Positions 46,417 to 57,430 of a DNA stretch of 64,000 bases are shown piece after piece. Made by a program: the position numbers and the translations under genes. Origin of the DNA: Rhynchosporium graminicola (Eukaryota > Ascomycota > Leotiomycetes > Helotiales > Ploettnerulaceae). The notes under the pieces were generated by a model. The model searched no databases, was not told where the DNA came from, and was given only the letters and a program-made list of their open reading frames with translations. The stretch covers positions 1 to 64,000 of the forward strand of contig FJUW01000064.1 of assembly GCA_900074885.1 (NCBI GenBank). Reading direction: 5' to 3'. Numbering within the stretch: the stretch's first letter is position 1; the number at the start of each line of letters is the position of its first letter.

Positions 46417-47266
46417 TGCAAATAGAAGAAAACAGAACTTGAACTGCTTGGAATCACTATATCAAAGTTGAGAAGTGATGCACCACATCTCTTATACACT
46501 CTCTATCTTCGGAGCGTTAGCCTCTTCCTCTCCTCTTTCTGCGTCGATCTTTGGTCATCTACCATGACTCACACGTCTTTGCAAGAAGCAATTGGCCATG
46601 ATGTCCACGAAAGCGTTTCCGGACCGTAATGCGACGTAATTGCGGGGAGTCAGGAACAAGAAAAGCAGGAAGCACCAAGCACTACATGCGGAGAATGTGA
46701 AGCTGAAAATATCCGATCCCCGGATTGCCCCAATAGATATAGCGGACCCGCCATCATTGATCATGCGCTCCAATCTGAACAACCGAAGAACGGATGCACA
46801 TCACCAAAACAGGAGGTCTGGAAGTTGATTACCTAGGTAAACATTGGAAGGCAAGTGGCTAGCGTCCGGCGGGGTGAGATTCAAAAATTCGTATCCGGAG
46901 AAGTTGTGGGGGTGGATCATACCTGACATCACTATCTCCATGAACACACTACACTACGTAGTAGCCACTTCAAGGTTTACCCCAGGATCTCTCCACAAGT
47001 TGGGGAAACGACAGGTGGTCCGAGCCATCATACTAATCCATAATCGATCAATGTTTGGGGAAACATGGGAGAGGCATGCTAGGTACCTGCAGCAAAAGCT
47101 ATATATAACAAGGGTGGAGTTGCCCGTACTTGGAAATGATTCGCAATAAACCTTTGGTTGGATTTTTTCAGTATATTCTGGTGACAATATTGAACTTGCA
47201 TGATTCTGATCGCTATTGGATTTTATCTCGAAACCCCTTTACAAATAATCCGGAACATCATCCACA
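46417..47266. promoter_or_regulatory. Divergent promoter region, glycosidase / sugar permease
   Basis: These 850 bp lie between genes read away from each other. Two SYGGRG-type hexamers (GCGGGG at 46642-46647 and 46869-46874) match the carbon-catabolite repressor CreA/Cre1 consensus. Such hexamers are frequent by chance, so repression by glucose is only a hypothesis. No gene is supported inside. Confidence 0.45.
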
Positions 47267-48871
47267 ATGGACGAAAAGCAGATCCTCGAGCAGAAGGAAG
47301 AGATAGCCGGCGTCCAGCACGAAGAGCACGTACCCAAGACGAATGCTCTCGCACAACAAGCTGCCATCGACGAGCATGATCTTGGTGTTCGAGAAGCTAT
47401 CCGGCGCTATCCTCGTGCCATAATGTGGTCGGTTCTTGTATCTACAGCCATTGTCATGGAAGGCTACGATATTGTCTTGATCGGATCGTTCTTTGGCCTC
47501 CCAAGTTTCACCAAGAAGTACGGTCAGTTCGTTGATGAAGCGTCTGGTTATCAGATCTCAGCGCCATGGCAAGCAGGGTTAAGCAACGGAACTTCAATAG
47601 GAACGCTTATCGGATCAATGGCAAACGGATACTTCGTCTTCAAATATGGCTACCGAAAGACTCTGCTCGTCTCACTCTGCCTCATTGTGGCATTCATCTT
47701 CATCCCGTTCTTCGCGCCTTCGCTTCCCGTGCTACTTCTTGGTCAAATTCTCTGCGGTATCCCCTGGGGAGTCTTCGCTACCATGGCTCCAGCCTATGCG
47801 TCCGAGGTCTGTCCCATGGCTCTCCGCGGCTACTTGACTGTTTACGTTAACCTATGCTGGGCCTTCGGACAGCTCATCGCCGCCGGAGTTTTGTCTGGGT
47901 TCTCGGAAGGAACTAGTCAGTGGTCATACCGTATCCCTTTCGCTATTCAATGGGCTTGGCCTCTTCCGCTGTTCGCCATTCTTTTCTTTGCTCCAGAATC
48001 GCCATATCATCATGTCCGAAGAGGAGAAACTGAGAAAGCAGAAGCGTCAGTCCGCAGACTTGGATCAGCATCACACCCATCGCAGACCGTCGCATTGATG
48101 ATCCATACGAATGAGCTGGAGAAAGAAATTGACGCCGGAACATCTTACCTGGATTGCTTCAAAGGTATCGATCTGCGTCGTACAGAAATTGTATGCATGG
48201 CTTTCATTGCACAGCCTTTCTGCGGTTCGGCGATGGGAGGAACTCCTACGTACTTTTTCTTGCAAGCAGGACTTCCGACTTCGATTTCTTTCAAAATGTC
48301 AGTGGGGGGTCTGGGACTTGCGTCTGTTGGAACTCTCATCTCATGGAAACTACTCCACGCCTTCGGCCGACGGACTCTTTATCTTGGAGGTCTTGCTGGT
48401 CTGACAGCCATACTCTGGACCGTTGGATTCATCAGCGTTGGAGCCGGGAAATCTACAGCTGGATATTATGCGCAAGCTACGATGATGCTTCTATGGCTAT
48501 TCATCTACTACCTGACAGTTGGTCCTATCTGCTATGCTATCATTGGGGAGATCTCATCCACGCGTCTCCGAAATAAAAGTATTTCGCTGTCACGTAGTGC
48601 CTACTATATCGGCCAAATTATCTGTAATGTCATCAACCCATACATGTTGAATCCTACCGAAGGAGACTGGAAAGGAAAGACTGGATTCTTTTGGGGTGGC
48701 TGGGCTTTTGCTTTCTTCATTTGGACTTGGTTCCGCCTGCCGGAGTCGAAGGACAGAAGTTTTGAGGAATTGGATCTTCTTTTCGCGAGTAATATCAAGG
48801 CCAAAGATTTCTCGAAGGCAGTTGTTGATCCTTACGCTGAGGATGCAGATGCTCGCGTTACCTTCGTTTAG
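47267..48871 (+). CDS. MFS sugar transporter (alpha-glucoside/oligosaccharide permease type)
   Basis: Intronless, 534 residues, twelve hydrophobic segments in two halves. Signatures include MEGYDIVLIGSFFGLPSF in the first segment, GYRKT in loop 2-3, LCGIPWGVFATMAPAYASEV, MALRGYLTVYVN, and PESPYHHVRRGE at the end of segment 6 (the sugar-porter PESP motif). FGRRTLYLGGLAG and PICYAIIGEISSTRLRNKS are in the second half, and PESKDRSFEELDLLF closes it. The arrangement and the long hydrophilic N-terminus resemble fungal maltose/alpha-glucoside:proton symporters. The substrate may instead be a disaccharide released by the neighbouring hydrolases, for example a xylose-containing one. The start is the ATG in CACAATGG. 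Confidence 0.9.
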   Translation: MDEKQILEQKEEIAGVQHEEHVPKTNALAQQAAIDEHDLGVREAIRRYPRAIMWSVLVSTAIVMEGYDIVLIGSFFGLPSFTKKYGQFVDEASGYQISAPWQAGLSNGTSIGTLIGSMANGYFVFKYGYRKTLLVSLCLIVAFIFIPFFAPSLPVLLLGQILCGIPWGVFATMAPAYASEVCPMALRGYLTVYVNLCWAFGQLIAAGVLSGFSEGTSQWSYRIPFAIQWAWPLPLFAILFFAPESPYHHVRRGETEKAEASVRRLGSASHPSQTVALMIHTNELEKEIDAGTSYLDCFKGIDLRRTEIVCMAFIAQPFCGSAMGGTPTYFFLQAGLPTSISFKMSVGGLGLASVGTLISWKLLHAFGRRTLYLGGLAGLTAILWTVGFISVGAGKSTAGYYAQATMMLLWLFIYYLTVGPICYAIIGEISSTRLRNKSISLSRSAYYIGQIICNVINPYMLNPTEGDWKGKTGFFWGGWAFAFFIWTWFRLPESKDRSFEELDLLFASNIKAKDFSKAVVDPYAEDADARVTFV

Positions 48872-49768
48872 AATTGATGCCGGGTAACGAGTCAAGTTCT
48901 ACTGACTATTTGGTTGTGTGTATCTTATTCAAAAAACCCCTTCTTGATATCTCAAAGAAATAACAACTGCTCATCTCCATACTATTGCTTCTCTGATCTT
49001 CCAATGATAGCTGTCTGCGGGATCTTCAATCGCAGATGATGCAATATTGTCTTGATGCATTAGCGACCACTCAGATAGAAAGTGACAACGATAAATTGTG
49101 CGAAACTCCTGTAGGGGGCTGAGACTAAGCATACAGTAAACGTAGAGTAGTAGTAATTTTCAGTGTCAAATTCATAACCAGAATTCCGACACATTCCACC
49201 GCAATTGACCCAAGCTTACCCCGCATCAGCAACATCCCCTATATCTACAAGAACACAAGTCTGAAGATAGTCCTTGCTGGAACCCAGTATCACTGCCCGA
49301 AATACCTCAACAGCTGACTCCAAAGCAAATAATCAAGCTACGCACAATAGTAGTGTTCGAGATCCACCCCCACAGGAAGCTACCCCGCATTCACCCCACC
49401 TTTGCTGTCAGATGTCAGATGCAGCTCACTAGATATTTCGACCCTGCACCTTGTAGTCTGATATTCGACTGCCACAGTACGACAGTACAAACGTCGTAAC
49501 GTTGTAGAAAGAAGATTGGGTAGCTCCTGGACCTGTTCGGCAATGATTACACCGGCATATCCATCGGGTTTTGCTCCACTCCGGTGGGGGTTAAGTGCCG
49601 AGAGAACCTTGTCAGGGCAGCAGAAGCACATGTCATCATAATGAATATATTCTCAATTGTGAAGCTGTGTTTTTCTCATCAATTCCTCACATTTGGATTT
49701 TCCTTTAGCCATTTCCTCTCTGCTCACCAGACACCTTTATACACTATCGTTACGGCATCGATTTCAAG
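48872..49768. promoter_or_regulatory. Intergenic region upstream of GH31 gene
   Basis: This holds the 3' flank of the permease and the promoter of the GH31 gene. CCCCGC (GCGGGG on the minus strand) occurs at 49219-49224 and 49383-49388, again matching the CreA consensus. The minus-strand frame at 49380-49631 has no recognised domain. Confidence 0.4.
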
Positions 49769-52053
49769 ATGTTCTACAAGGAAGGAAACCGCCTAGTTTA
49801 TCGATACGACGCCGAGGAACTGTGGATTGAACCTTGGGGCGATAATGCATTTCGGATCAGAGCTACCAAAGAGCATCGTTACCCAGACGAGAACGAAGGC
49901 TGGGCACTCCGAGAAGTGGAGACGAAAGCAGCGGAAATTACATTGGGAGAGAAAGAAGCATCCATCGCCAATGGCAAAATCAAAGCCACCATTAGCAAAA
50001 ACGGCAAAGTTCAGATATTCAACTCAGCTGGGAAGTTGCTGTTGGAAGAATATATGAGGAATCGAAGCGATCTATTGGACGCCAAATGCAGTTCGCTCGA
50101 GGTCGAAGCTCGCGAATTGAAGCCGATTCCCGGAGGAGATTACCATCTCACTTTGCGATTTGAGTCCCTAGACAAGAATGAGAAGATCTTTGGCATGGGC
50201 CAGTACCAACAACCGTACCTCGACCTGAAGGGACTAGATTTCGAGTTGGCACATCGCAATTCTCAGGCCAGCGTACCCTTCGCTCTCTCATCTCGCGGAT
50301 ATGGCTTCCTTTGGAACAACCCTGCTATTGGTCGTGCGGTTTTGGGGAAGAACATTATGAGCTTCGAGGCGTACTCTACCAAGTTTCTGGACTACTGGGT
50401 TACCGCTGGAGATACTCCTGCTGAGATAGTGGAAGGATATGCTTCTGTGACAGGCACGGTCCCCATGATGCCGGAATAGTAAGTCATTAATCCACTCACC
50501 AGAATCAAGAATCGAATGTTGTCCCCAATTGCTAATCATTTGTAACCTTTAGCGGACTCGGATTTTGGCAATGCAAACTGCGTTACCAGACCCAAGAAGA
50601 GCTTCTGAAAGTGGCGCGAGAATACAAAAGCAGGAATCTTCCCATTGATCTCATCGTCATCGACTTCTTTCATTGGCCAAAGCAAGGAGATTGGAGATTT
50701 GATGCCAATTTTTGGCCCGACCCAGGTCAGTAGATTGAAGCTTCCTTCCTCATATCGTGGATATGTAGCTAACGATGGTTGCCCCAACAGACGAAATGGT
50801 CCGTCAACTTGACGAAATGAAGATCAAATTGATGGTCTCCATTTGGCCCACGGTAGACAAACAGTCCGAAAACTACCAGGAAATGAAAGAGAAGGGATAT
50901 TTGATACGCGTTGATCGTGGTATTCGGACTGCTATGGATTTTGAAGGAGATTCTGTCCATTTCGATGCAACAAACCCGAAGGCAAGAGAATACTTGTGGC
51001 AAAAAGCCAAGAAAAACTACTACCAGAAAGGAATTGAGGTGTTCTGGCTTGATGAAGCAGGTTAGTTGTCCGAGTCTTTATATTTAACCTGATGCGAGAG
51101 AACACTGCACATTGCTAATTTACTCTTTACCAGAACCGGAATACAATGTCTACGACTTCGACAATTATCGATACTGGCGAGGGACCAATCTCGCGATTGG
51201 GAACATATACCCTGTCGAGTACGCAAGAACTTTTTACGAAGGCATGGAAGGTGCCGGTCAAAAGAATATTGTTAACCTGATCCGATGTGCTTGGGCAGGT
51301 TCTCAGAAGTATGGTGCCCTGGTTTGGAGCGGTGACATTGCATCGTCTTGGGGCAGCTTCCGAAATCAACTATCTGCAGGACTGAACATGGGAATTGCTG
51401 GTTTGCCATGGTGGACAACGGAGTAAGTAGATTTTCAATCGATGATTCTCCCGGTCTATATTTACTCACCGCTAACCTTTGATTCTTGCAGCATCGGTGG
51501 CTTTCACGGTGGAGACCCGAACGACCACCACTTCCGGGAATTATTCGTCCGCTGGTTCCAATGGGGGACATTCTGCCCCGTCATGCGTCTTCACGGAGAT
51601 CGCGAGCCCCGACAACCACAAGTTGGAGAAGGAGGAGGTGCTACCTGCACCAGCGGGGCCGACAATGAAGTCTGGTCATACGGCGAGCACGTCTACGAGA
51701 TCTGCAAGAAATACATGAACATCCGAGAAGAGATGAGAGAATACACCCGCACGCTGATGGCTGATGCGCATGAGCGTGGAACTCCGATCATGAGACCTTG
51801 CTTCTACGAGTTCCCTGGCGATGCGACATGCTGGGATGTGGAGACTCAGTACATGTATGGTCCGAAGTACTTGTGTTGTCCGGTACTTAAGCCGAATCAG
51901 CGTCGTATTAGCGCTTATTTGCCTGCTGGTGCGAAGTGGACTTTGGATGGCAAGGATTTTGAAGGCGGACAGACTGTTGAGGTGGATTGTCCAATTGAGA
52001 CCATGCCGGTGTTTGTGAGGGAAAGGGGGAAGGCTCTCGAGGACAAAGCATAG
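49769..52053 (+). CDS. GH31 alpha-xylosidase/alpha-glucosidase-like enzyme
   Basis: Retaining glycosidase acting on alpha-linked xylose or glucose. Five exons: 49769-50478, 50553-50725, 50791-51060, 51134-51422 and 51492-52053, with introns of 65-74 nt in consistent phases. The product has 667 residues, shorter than secreted GH31 enzymes, and no signal peptide is present, so it is probably cytosolic. An N-terminal beta domain (FGMGQYQQPYLDLKG, HRNSQASVPFALSSRGYGFL) precedes the barrel. Barrel landmarks are YGLGFWQCKLRY, PIDLIVIDFFHW, and FWLDEAEPE with nucleophile Asp382. VWSGDIASSW follows with acid/base Asp452, then WWTTDIGGF and MRLHGDREP. The WLDEAEPE form is close to XylS-like alpha-xylosidases. 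With the neighbouring permease and secreted hydrolase it suggests intracellular cleavage of imported xylo-oligosaccharides. Confidence 0.9.
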
Positions 52054-52678
52054 ACTGATATATAACAAGAAGATTGTCGGTAGTGAATTACAGTACTCCG
52101 TTTCAAGTTTGAGCCATTATTGACATCCTCACCTTAAATCGTCATTTTGCCCTCTCGTCACTCCACGATATTTATATAACTACACTAGTTCTGCAAATAA
52201 CAATCTCACCGTTAAATAGCCTGTAAGAGGTTACGTTCGTGCCTATAGTGACTTCGGTGTACGGGATCTCCCTTAGCCTATCATAAAAATCGTTGAAAAT
52301 CGCTTAATTTTGGTAAGGAATCATGATTTTGCGAATTTCTTCAACTTCCAACAAGGACATCATACTAATAAGAGCAAACTTATGAATTCCTAGCTGAGAT
52401 CAAGTACTATTATATAGATCCTAAGAGATTTTGGATACCGCAATTTATCCAGACTAATACTTATCTGTCAAACTAATCATACAAGTGGTGACTTTTGGCG
52501 ACATTTGGGGCAAAGGCTCAAACTTGAAACGGGCCACTGTATACGACTCATTCATATAGTAGATATGATCGGGACTAGCTCAATTAGGAGGTATGAGTTA
52601 CGTGGTATGAGAAGTAACCACCTTCCGAATCTGAAAGGTTAGCCGGATGCACGCTAGATACTCGTACTCCTTAGCTTT
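52054..52678. other. Transition zone between gene core and right transposon island
   Basis: No gene is supported. Composition is intermediate and becomes TpA-rich towards the copia LTR at 52679. A 71-codon minus-strand frame at 52598-52813 overlaps the LTR and is spurious. Confidence 0.5.
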
Positions 52679-52864
52679 TGTTGCGAGGATATGGGTCTTG
52701 GCATGGATCAGGTGACTGTAGTCACGTGCATAGTCCGTGCGGATATTCCTAGATAATATCTTCTGTCGACTCTCCATAGTAATTAGTACTGCAATACAAC
52801 TAATATTATTCATACGATTACTACCTCTATGCCTTACTCTGAAGATTAACGTAACCTTGCGATA
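52679..52864 (+). repeat. Copia LTR1 (186 bp)
   Basis: It runs from TGTTGCGAGG to CTTGCGATA, the latter probably once GCGACA and thus inverted to TGTTGC. It differs from the other copies by a longer middle (CATACGATTACTACC). It is the 5' LTR of the outer element. Confidence 0.85.
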
Positions 52865-55800
52865 GGTTATGAGCCCCGATAGCCAGAAGTAGAGTAGTAC
52901 TCAAAGAAGCAGTAGTACTATGATTCTTAATAGTAAGCGTCGAACTGTTTCTTAGTACTAAAAAGGAAGGTAGAGATTCAAGTTGCGAGCTTCCGATTAA
53001 GGTATAGTATACGCGTATAGTCAGTTAAACTAGCGCGTCTTTCTATAGTAAATACAGTCGCGCAGAGTGCTAGTAGAGAGAGTTCTTTAGCTGTCGCACT
53101 TACGCTACTATCATTGGAAGAAGTCGAAGAAGTGTACTCCGATAACTCCAGCTCTATTGAAGAGATACTATAAATAAGCCGTATAGTACTTAATACTTAT
53201 ACTCGTATAGTAGTTAAAGTCTACGATTTCGAAATTATCGCATCTCGAGGTGCAGAGTCTTCCGCGCTAGCGCCGGAACCTACCTAAGTCCCTAGGACTT
53301 AAAATATACCCGATTTACCCCCTGCAGATACTAAATCGATATCCTAGGACTATCTAGAGGATCCGGAAGACCCGGAAACGGAACCTATTACTGCGACTAC
53401 GCTAGAGCTATATAAACGCAAGAAGATAAGTAGCTCTACTTCCTTAAACTTAGCAGATAGCTATAAGCTTAAGGGAGAAGAGAACTATACGGAATAGAGA
53501 GATAAGGTACTAAATATTACTAAAACTAATAGAATTAGTAAGTTTCTTAATATTAAATCGCGTAACTACGTGCCTAAAGAGGTAGACGAATAGGACGACG
53601 AGATCGACGATAAAGCCCTTAAGAAGTAGTAAGATTAGGAGTCTAGAGAGAGTTAAATGAAGCTAGTAATTACGTTAAATTATAAGGCCGGACCTCTCGC
53701 GTATATAACTAGTAAAACTATCGCATTAGATATATAGGAAGCCTTATAAGCGCAGTACGAAGGAGGTAGTAATATACTAGTATATAACGCTATATAAGAT
53801 TACGTTAAGCTCTAGTATAACGATTTTAACTCCCTAGAGAAGTTTATTATCGCTTTTAAGCTCTTAATTATCAAATTAGAGACTTTAATAATAGCTCTAC
53901 CTCTAGTATAATATCTAATTATATTTATTACTATAGTTTCAGAGAAGTAGCCTATATAGGCTAAAAGATAATATTCTCTCTTAAGAGTTTCTAGTAATAA
54001 CCTAGAGACGAATAAGAAAGCTAACTTAAGAGTAACTTTAGTTAGTTTGATCGAAGATATTACTAACGAGATAAGAGCGAGTGACTCTACCGGAAAGATA
54101 GCGGGTTAAGCTCTATATAGTAATAAGTCTATACCTAATTCCAAGAAAGGAAGCAGCGGAGGAGCTACTAAGCTAGCTAGTAAGGATACTAGGCCGACTT
54201 GTAAGTACTATAAATAGATATCGCTAAAGTATACTTTAGAGAACTATTTTATTATTAATAAGCAGAAGAAGAAAGAGTTTAAGGAGAAGTCTGGAAAGAA
54301 GTAGATCCCGTATACCGAATAGCTAAAGAAGAAGAAGGGAGAGAGTAAGACTAATAAGACTAATAAGAAGAAGACTAGTAGTAGAAAGAAGAAGGATAAC
54401 GATTCCGATAATAGTAGTATCTTTAGCGTAGCCCTTTTACTATGTTTCCCTACTATTATAGCTTCTATAGCTATATTCTCTTATTATAATAAGTCACGAT
54501 AGCTCTTCGATACCGGCGCTACAGAGCATATATCTAACGACCTTTCTAAATTTACCTTATATACGCTAAGAGACGATTTATAGTATATGCTTACTATTAA
54601 TAGGCTATTACGCCCTATCGGGATTAGAAGTTATATAATTAAGGCGATAAAGACTAATAGTATAGTACGCATATTAGAGTGCTATAATATAGTATATATC
54701 CCGTAGTCTCTAGTCTGCTTATACTCCGGTTCTAAATTAAATAAATTAGGAGGTTATTTACGTAGTTCTGTTCTCTATACGTCTAAGGAGAAGGAGATCT
54801 ATATAATTAATAAAGATCTGTTTATTATTAAGAAGACCTCTGGCGCAGGGTACGCTAGCCTTCCGGGTTTAAGCTTACCTGCAGTAGTAAAGTAAGCTAT
54901 AGTCGATATAGAGCTTTAGTATAGATATATATATTACGCTAGCTTTAACGTAGTACGTCGCACTTAATCTATAGTTACTAGTATAAAGTTTATAGAGCTT
55001 AAGACTAGTAGAACTCGCCTTTACGTACTATATGAGAAAGGCCGACTTATTCGGAAGGTTAATAAGGTATCGGTATATATACGACTTACTAGATCGATAG
55101 ATAAAATCCATATAGATATAGTATACCTTAAACCTAAGAGTCTGAATAGTTACTCTTATACCTCTATCTTCTTATGCGCTTATTCGACTGGAAAGTAGGC
55201 TTTTACTTACGCTAAGAAGTCGAATATATACCTAGCTAATTAAAAGCTAATTAAGTTAGCCGAAATATAGTATTACTACAAAATTAAAGTATAGAGATAT
55301 AATAGAGGTAAGGAGTATTCTTCCTCTCAGATAAAAGAGCTTACCGATTACCTTAGAATACTACTAGAGGAGTCTACTTCGTATACTCTAGAGTAAGATA
55401 GAAGAGCTAAACGCTCTATACGTACGATTATCGAGAAGGTACGTATAGTTATAGTAGATCAGAATATACCTAACTATATATAGCCGGAAATTCTACTCGC
55501 TTATATATATATCGCTAATCTTATCTCTACCTCTAGAGTAGAAGGGAAGACTCCTTTTAAGTACTTCTAGGACGATATTAAGCTAGGGGTAAACTATAAT
55601 CCCTCTATTAAGTATCTCCGTGTATTAGGATATCCTATTTTTATACTAATTAATAAGGAGAAGAGAGTCTAGAGCTATAAGGTAGCTCCTAGAGCTGAAA
55701 AGAGTATTCTAGTAAGATTTAAAAGTTATAATATCTATAGATACCTAGTTTATAGAAAGGTAGTTCGTACCTCTTATCTACGATTTAATAAAGATAGTTT

Positions 55801-57252
55801 AGTTATAGAACCTCACGAAGAAGACGCTATAATAGTACCTTAAACTAAGGGTAAATCTATCGATAATTTAAGCTAAAATCAGGACGCCGAAGTTATCGGT
55901 AACACTGAAGTTACTAGTATTACTCCTGATACAGGTATTATAAGCTAAGACGAGGATTCCGAAGTCGAAATCGATAGTACGGAAGATGCCGAGTCTATAG
56001 TTATAGACGAAGTTCTAGCACTAGAAGTCGATATCCCGGAGCAAGTTACTATATAAAAGAAGCGTAATAGGCCTCCTAGATCTAAGAACTATATACTAGA
56101 GTATATTCCTAAGGCTATACGATCTAGCTATAAAATCCGTCGCCTAAGGTAATACTAGAACTAAATAATAGCTACTCCTATACTATTTTACTACTTGAAG
56201 AAGTACTAGAGAGTACTAGTTAGTATCGACTCGCCTTTCATATAGCTTAAGAAAAGTCTCTATTCTTAGATAATCCGACTACTTTAGATCAGGCTATAAA
56301 GAGAGCTAATTAGCCAGAATAGAAGAAGGCTATAATCAAGGAGTATCGATCTCTTAAGGAGAAGTCGACTTAAAAGACTATAAGTCGCTCTGATATGCTA
56401 AAAGGGTATAAAGTACTAGGTTCTCGTCTAGTTTTCAAGACTAAGAGAGATATAGATAGCAAAATCGATAAATATAAAGTCAGATTTATAATCTAAGGTT
56501 ATACGTAACGATTTAGTCACGATTACAATTAGACGTATACCGGAGTCTATAAATCTTCTACTTAGAAGATAAGCTTAGTAGTTATAGCAGAGTATAACTT
56601 AGAAGTCGAATAGTTTAATATAGTAATAGTATTCTTATATAGTGAAGCCGATACCCAGATATACGTCAAATTGCCGCTATTTTATAGATAATTTAGGTGT
56701 AGACTTATAGATAATAAATATATACTCTTACTAAAGGCTCTATACGGTCTGAAGTAGTCTCCACGCCTTTAGCAAGAGATATTACGCAAGGAGTTCGGTA
56801 TTATCGACTTTATACCTTTATAAACCGATAATTACGTATATATTAATAGAGAAACTAAGATTATTATCGTTACTTATATCGACGATTTTCTAGTTATCTT
56901 AATAGCTAGATCAGTACTTAAAGAGCTTAAAGTGAAGCTTCTTACTATATTTAATATCCTTCTAGCTAGACTAGCTAAGTACTTCCTTGGAGTCAGAATT
57001 ATACGTAACAGAGAGAAGAAGACAATTTCTCTTTACTAAGGTACGTATATCGATAAGATATTAGATCGATTTAGAATAACTAACTATAAGAGCGCTGATA
57101 CGCCCTTTACTACTAGTTCAGAGGTTTCTATAGTCAAATTCAAGGGAGTAGCTACTCTATAAGAAATCAAGCTATATTAATAGCTTTACGGTAATCTTTA
57201 GTACCTAGCTTATACTCGCTGGGATATACTATACTACTACTCTATACTATTA
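52865..57252 (+). pseudogene. Outer copia Gag-Pol remnant, 5' and middle
   Basis: The order on the plus strand is a Gag-like region with a Lys-rich segment near 54160-54400. Protease-like GATEHISND follows (LFDTGATEHISNDLSKF, about 54508-54555). Integrase comes next (DKIHIDIVYLKPK at about 55097-55140), then RT (GYT, YIDDFLVIL near 56880). Stops, mostly TAG and TAA in place of CAG, TGG or CAA, occur every few dozen codons. This parallels the inner copy closely. Confidence 0.78.
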
Positions 57253-57430
57253 TGTTGCGAGGATATGGGTCTTGGCATGGATCAGGTGACTGTAGTCACG
57301 TGCATGGTCCGTGCGGATATTCCTAGATAATATCTTCTGTCGACTCTCTATAGTAATTAGTACTGCAATACAACTAATATCATTAAACTACTCTATACCT
57401 TACTCTGAAGATCAACGTAACCTTGCGATA
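57253..57430 (+). repeat. Copia LTR2 (178 bp)
   Basis: TGTTGCGAGG to CTTGCGATA. It is the 5' LTR of the inner element and is followed by AGTTATGAGCCCC, a mutated primer-binding site. Confidence 0.88.

Noticed and set aside
52598..52813. 71-codon minus-strand frame at the right border
   Set aside because: It overlaps LTR1 and is not seen as coding in the other LTR copies.
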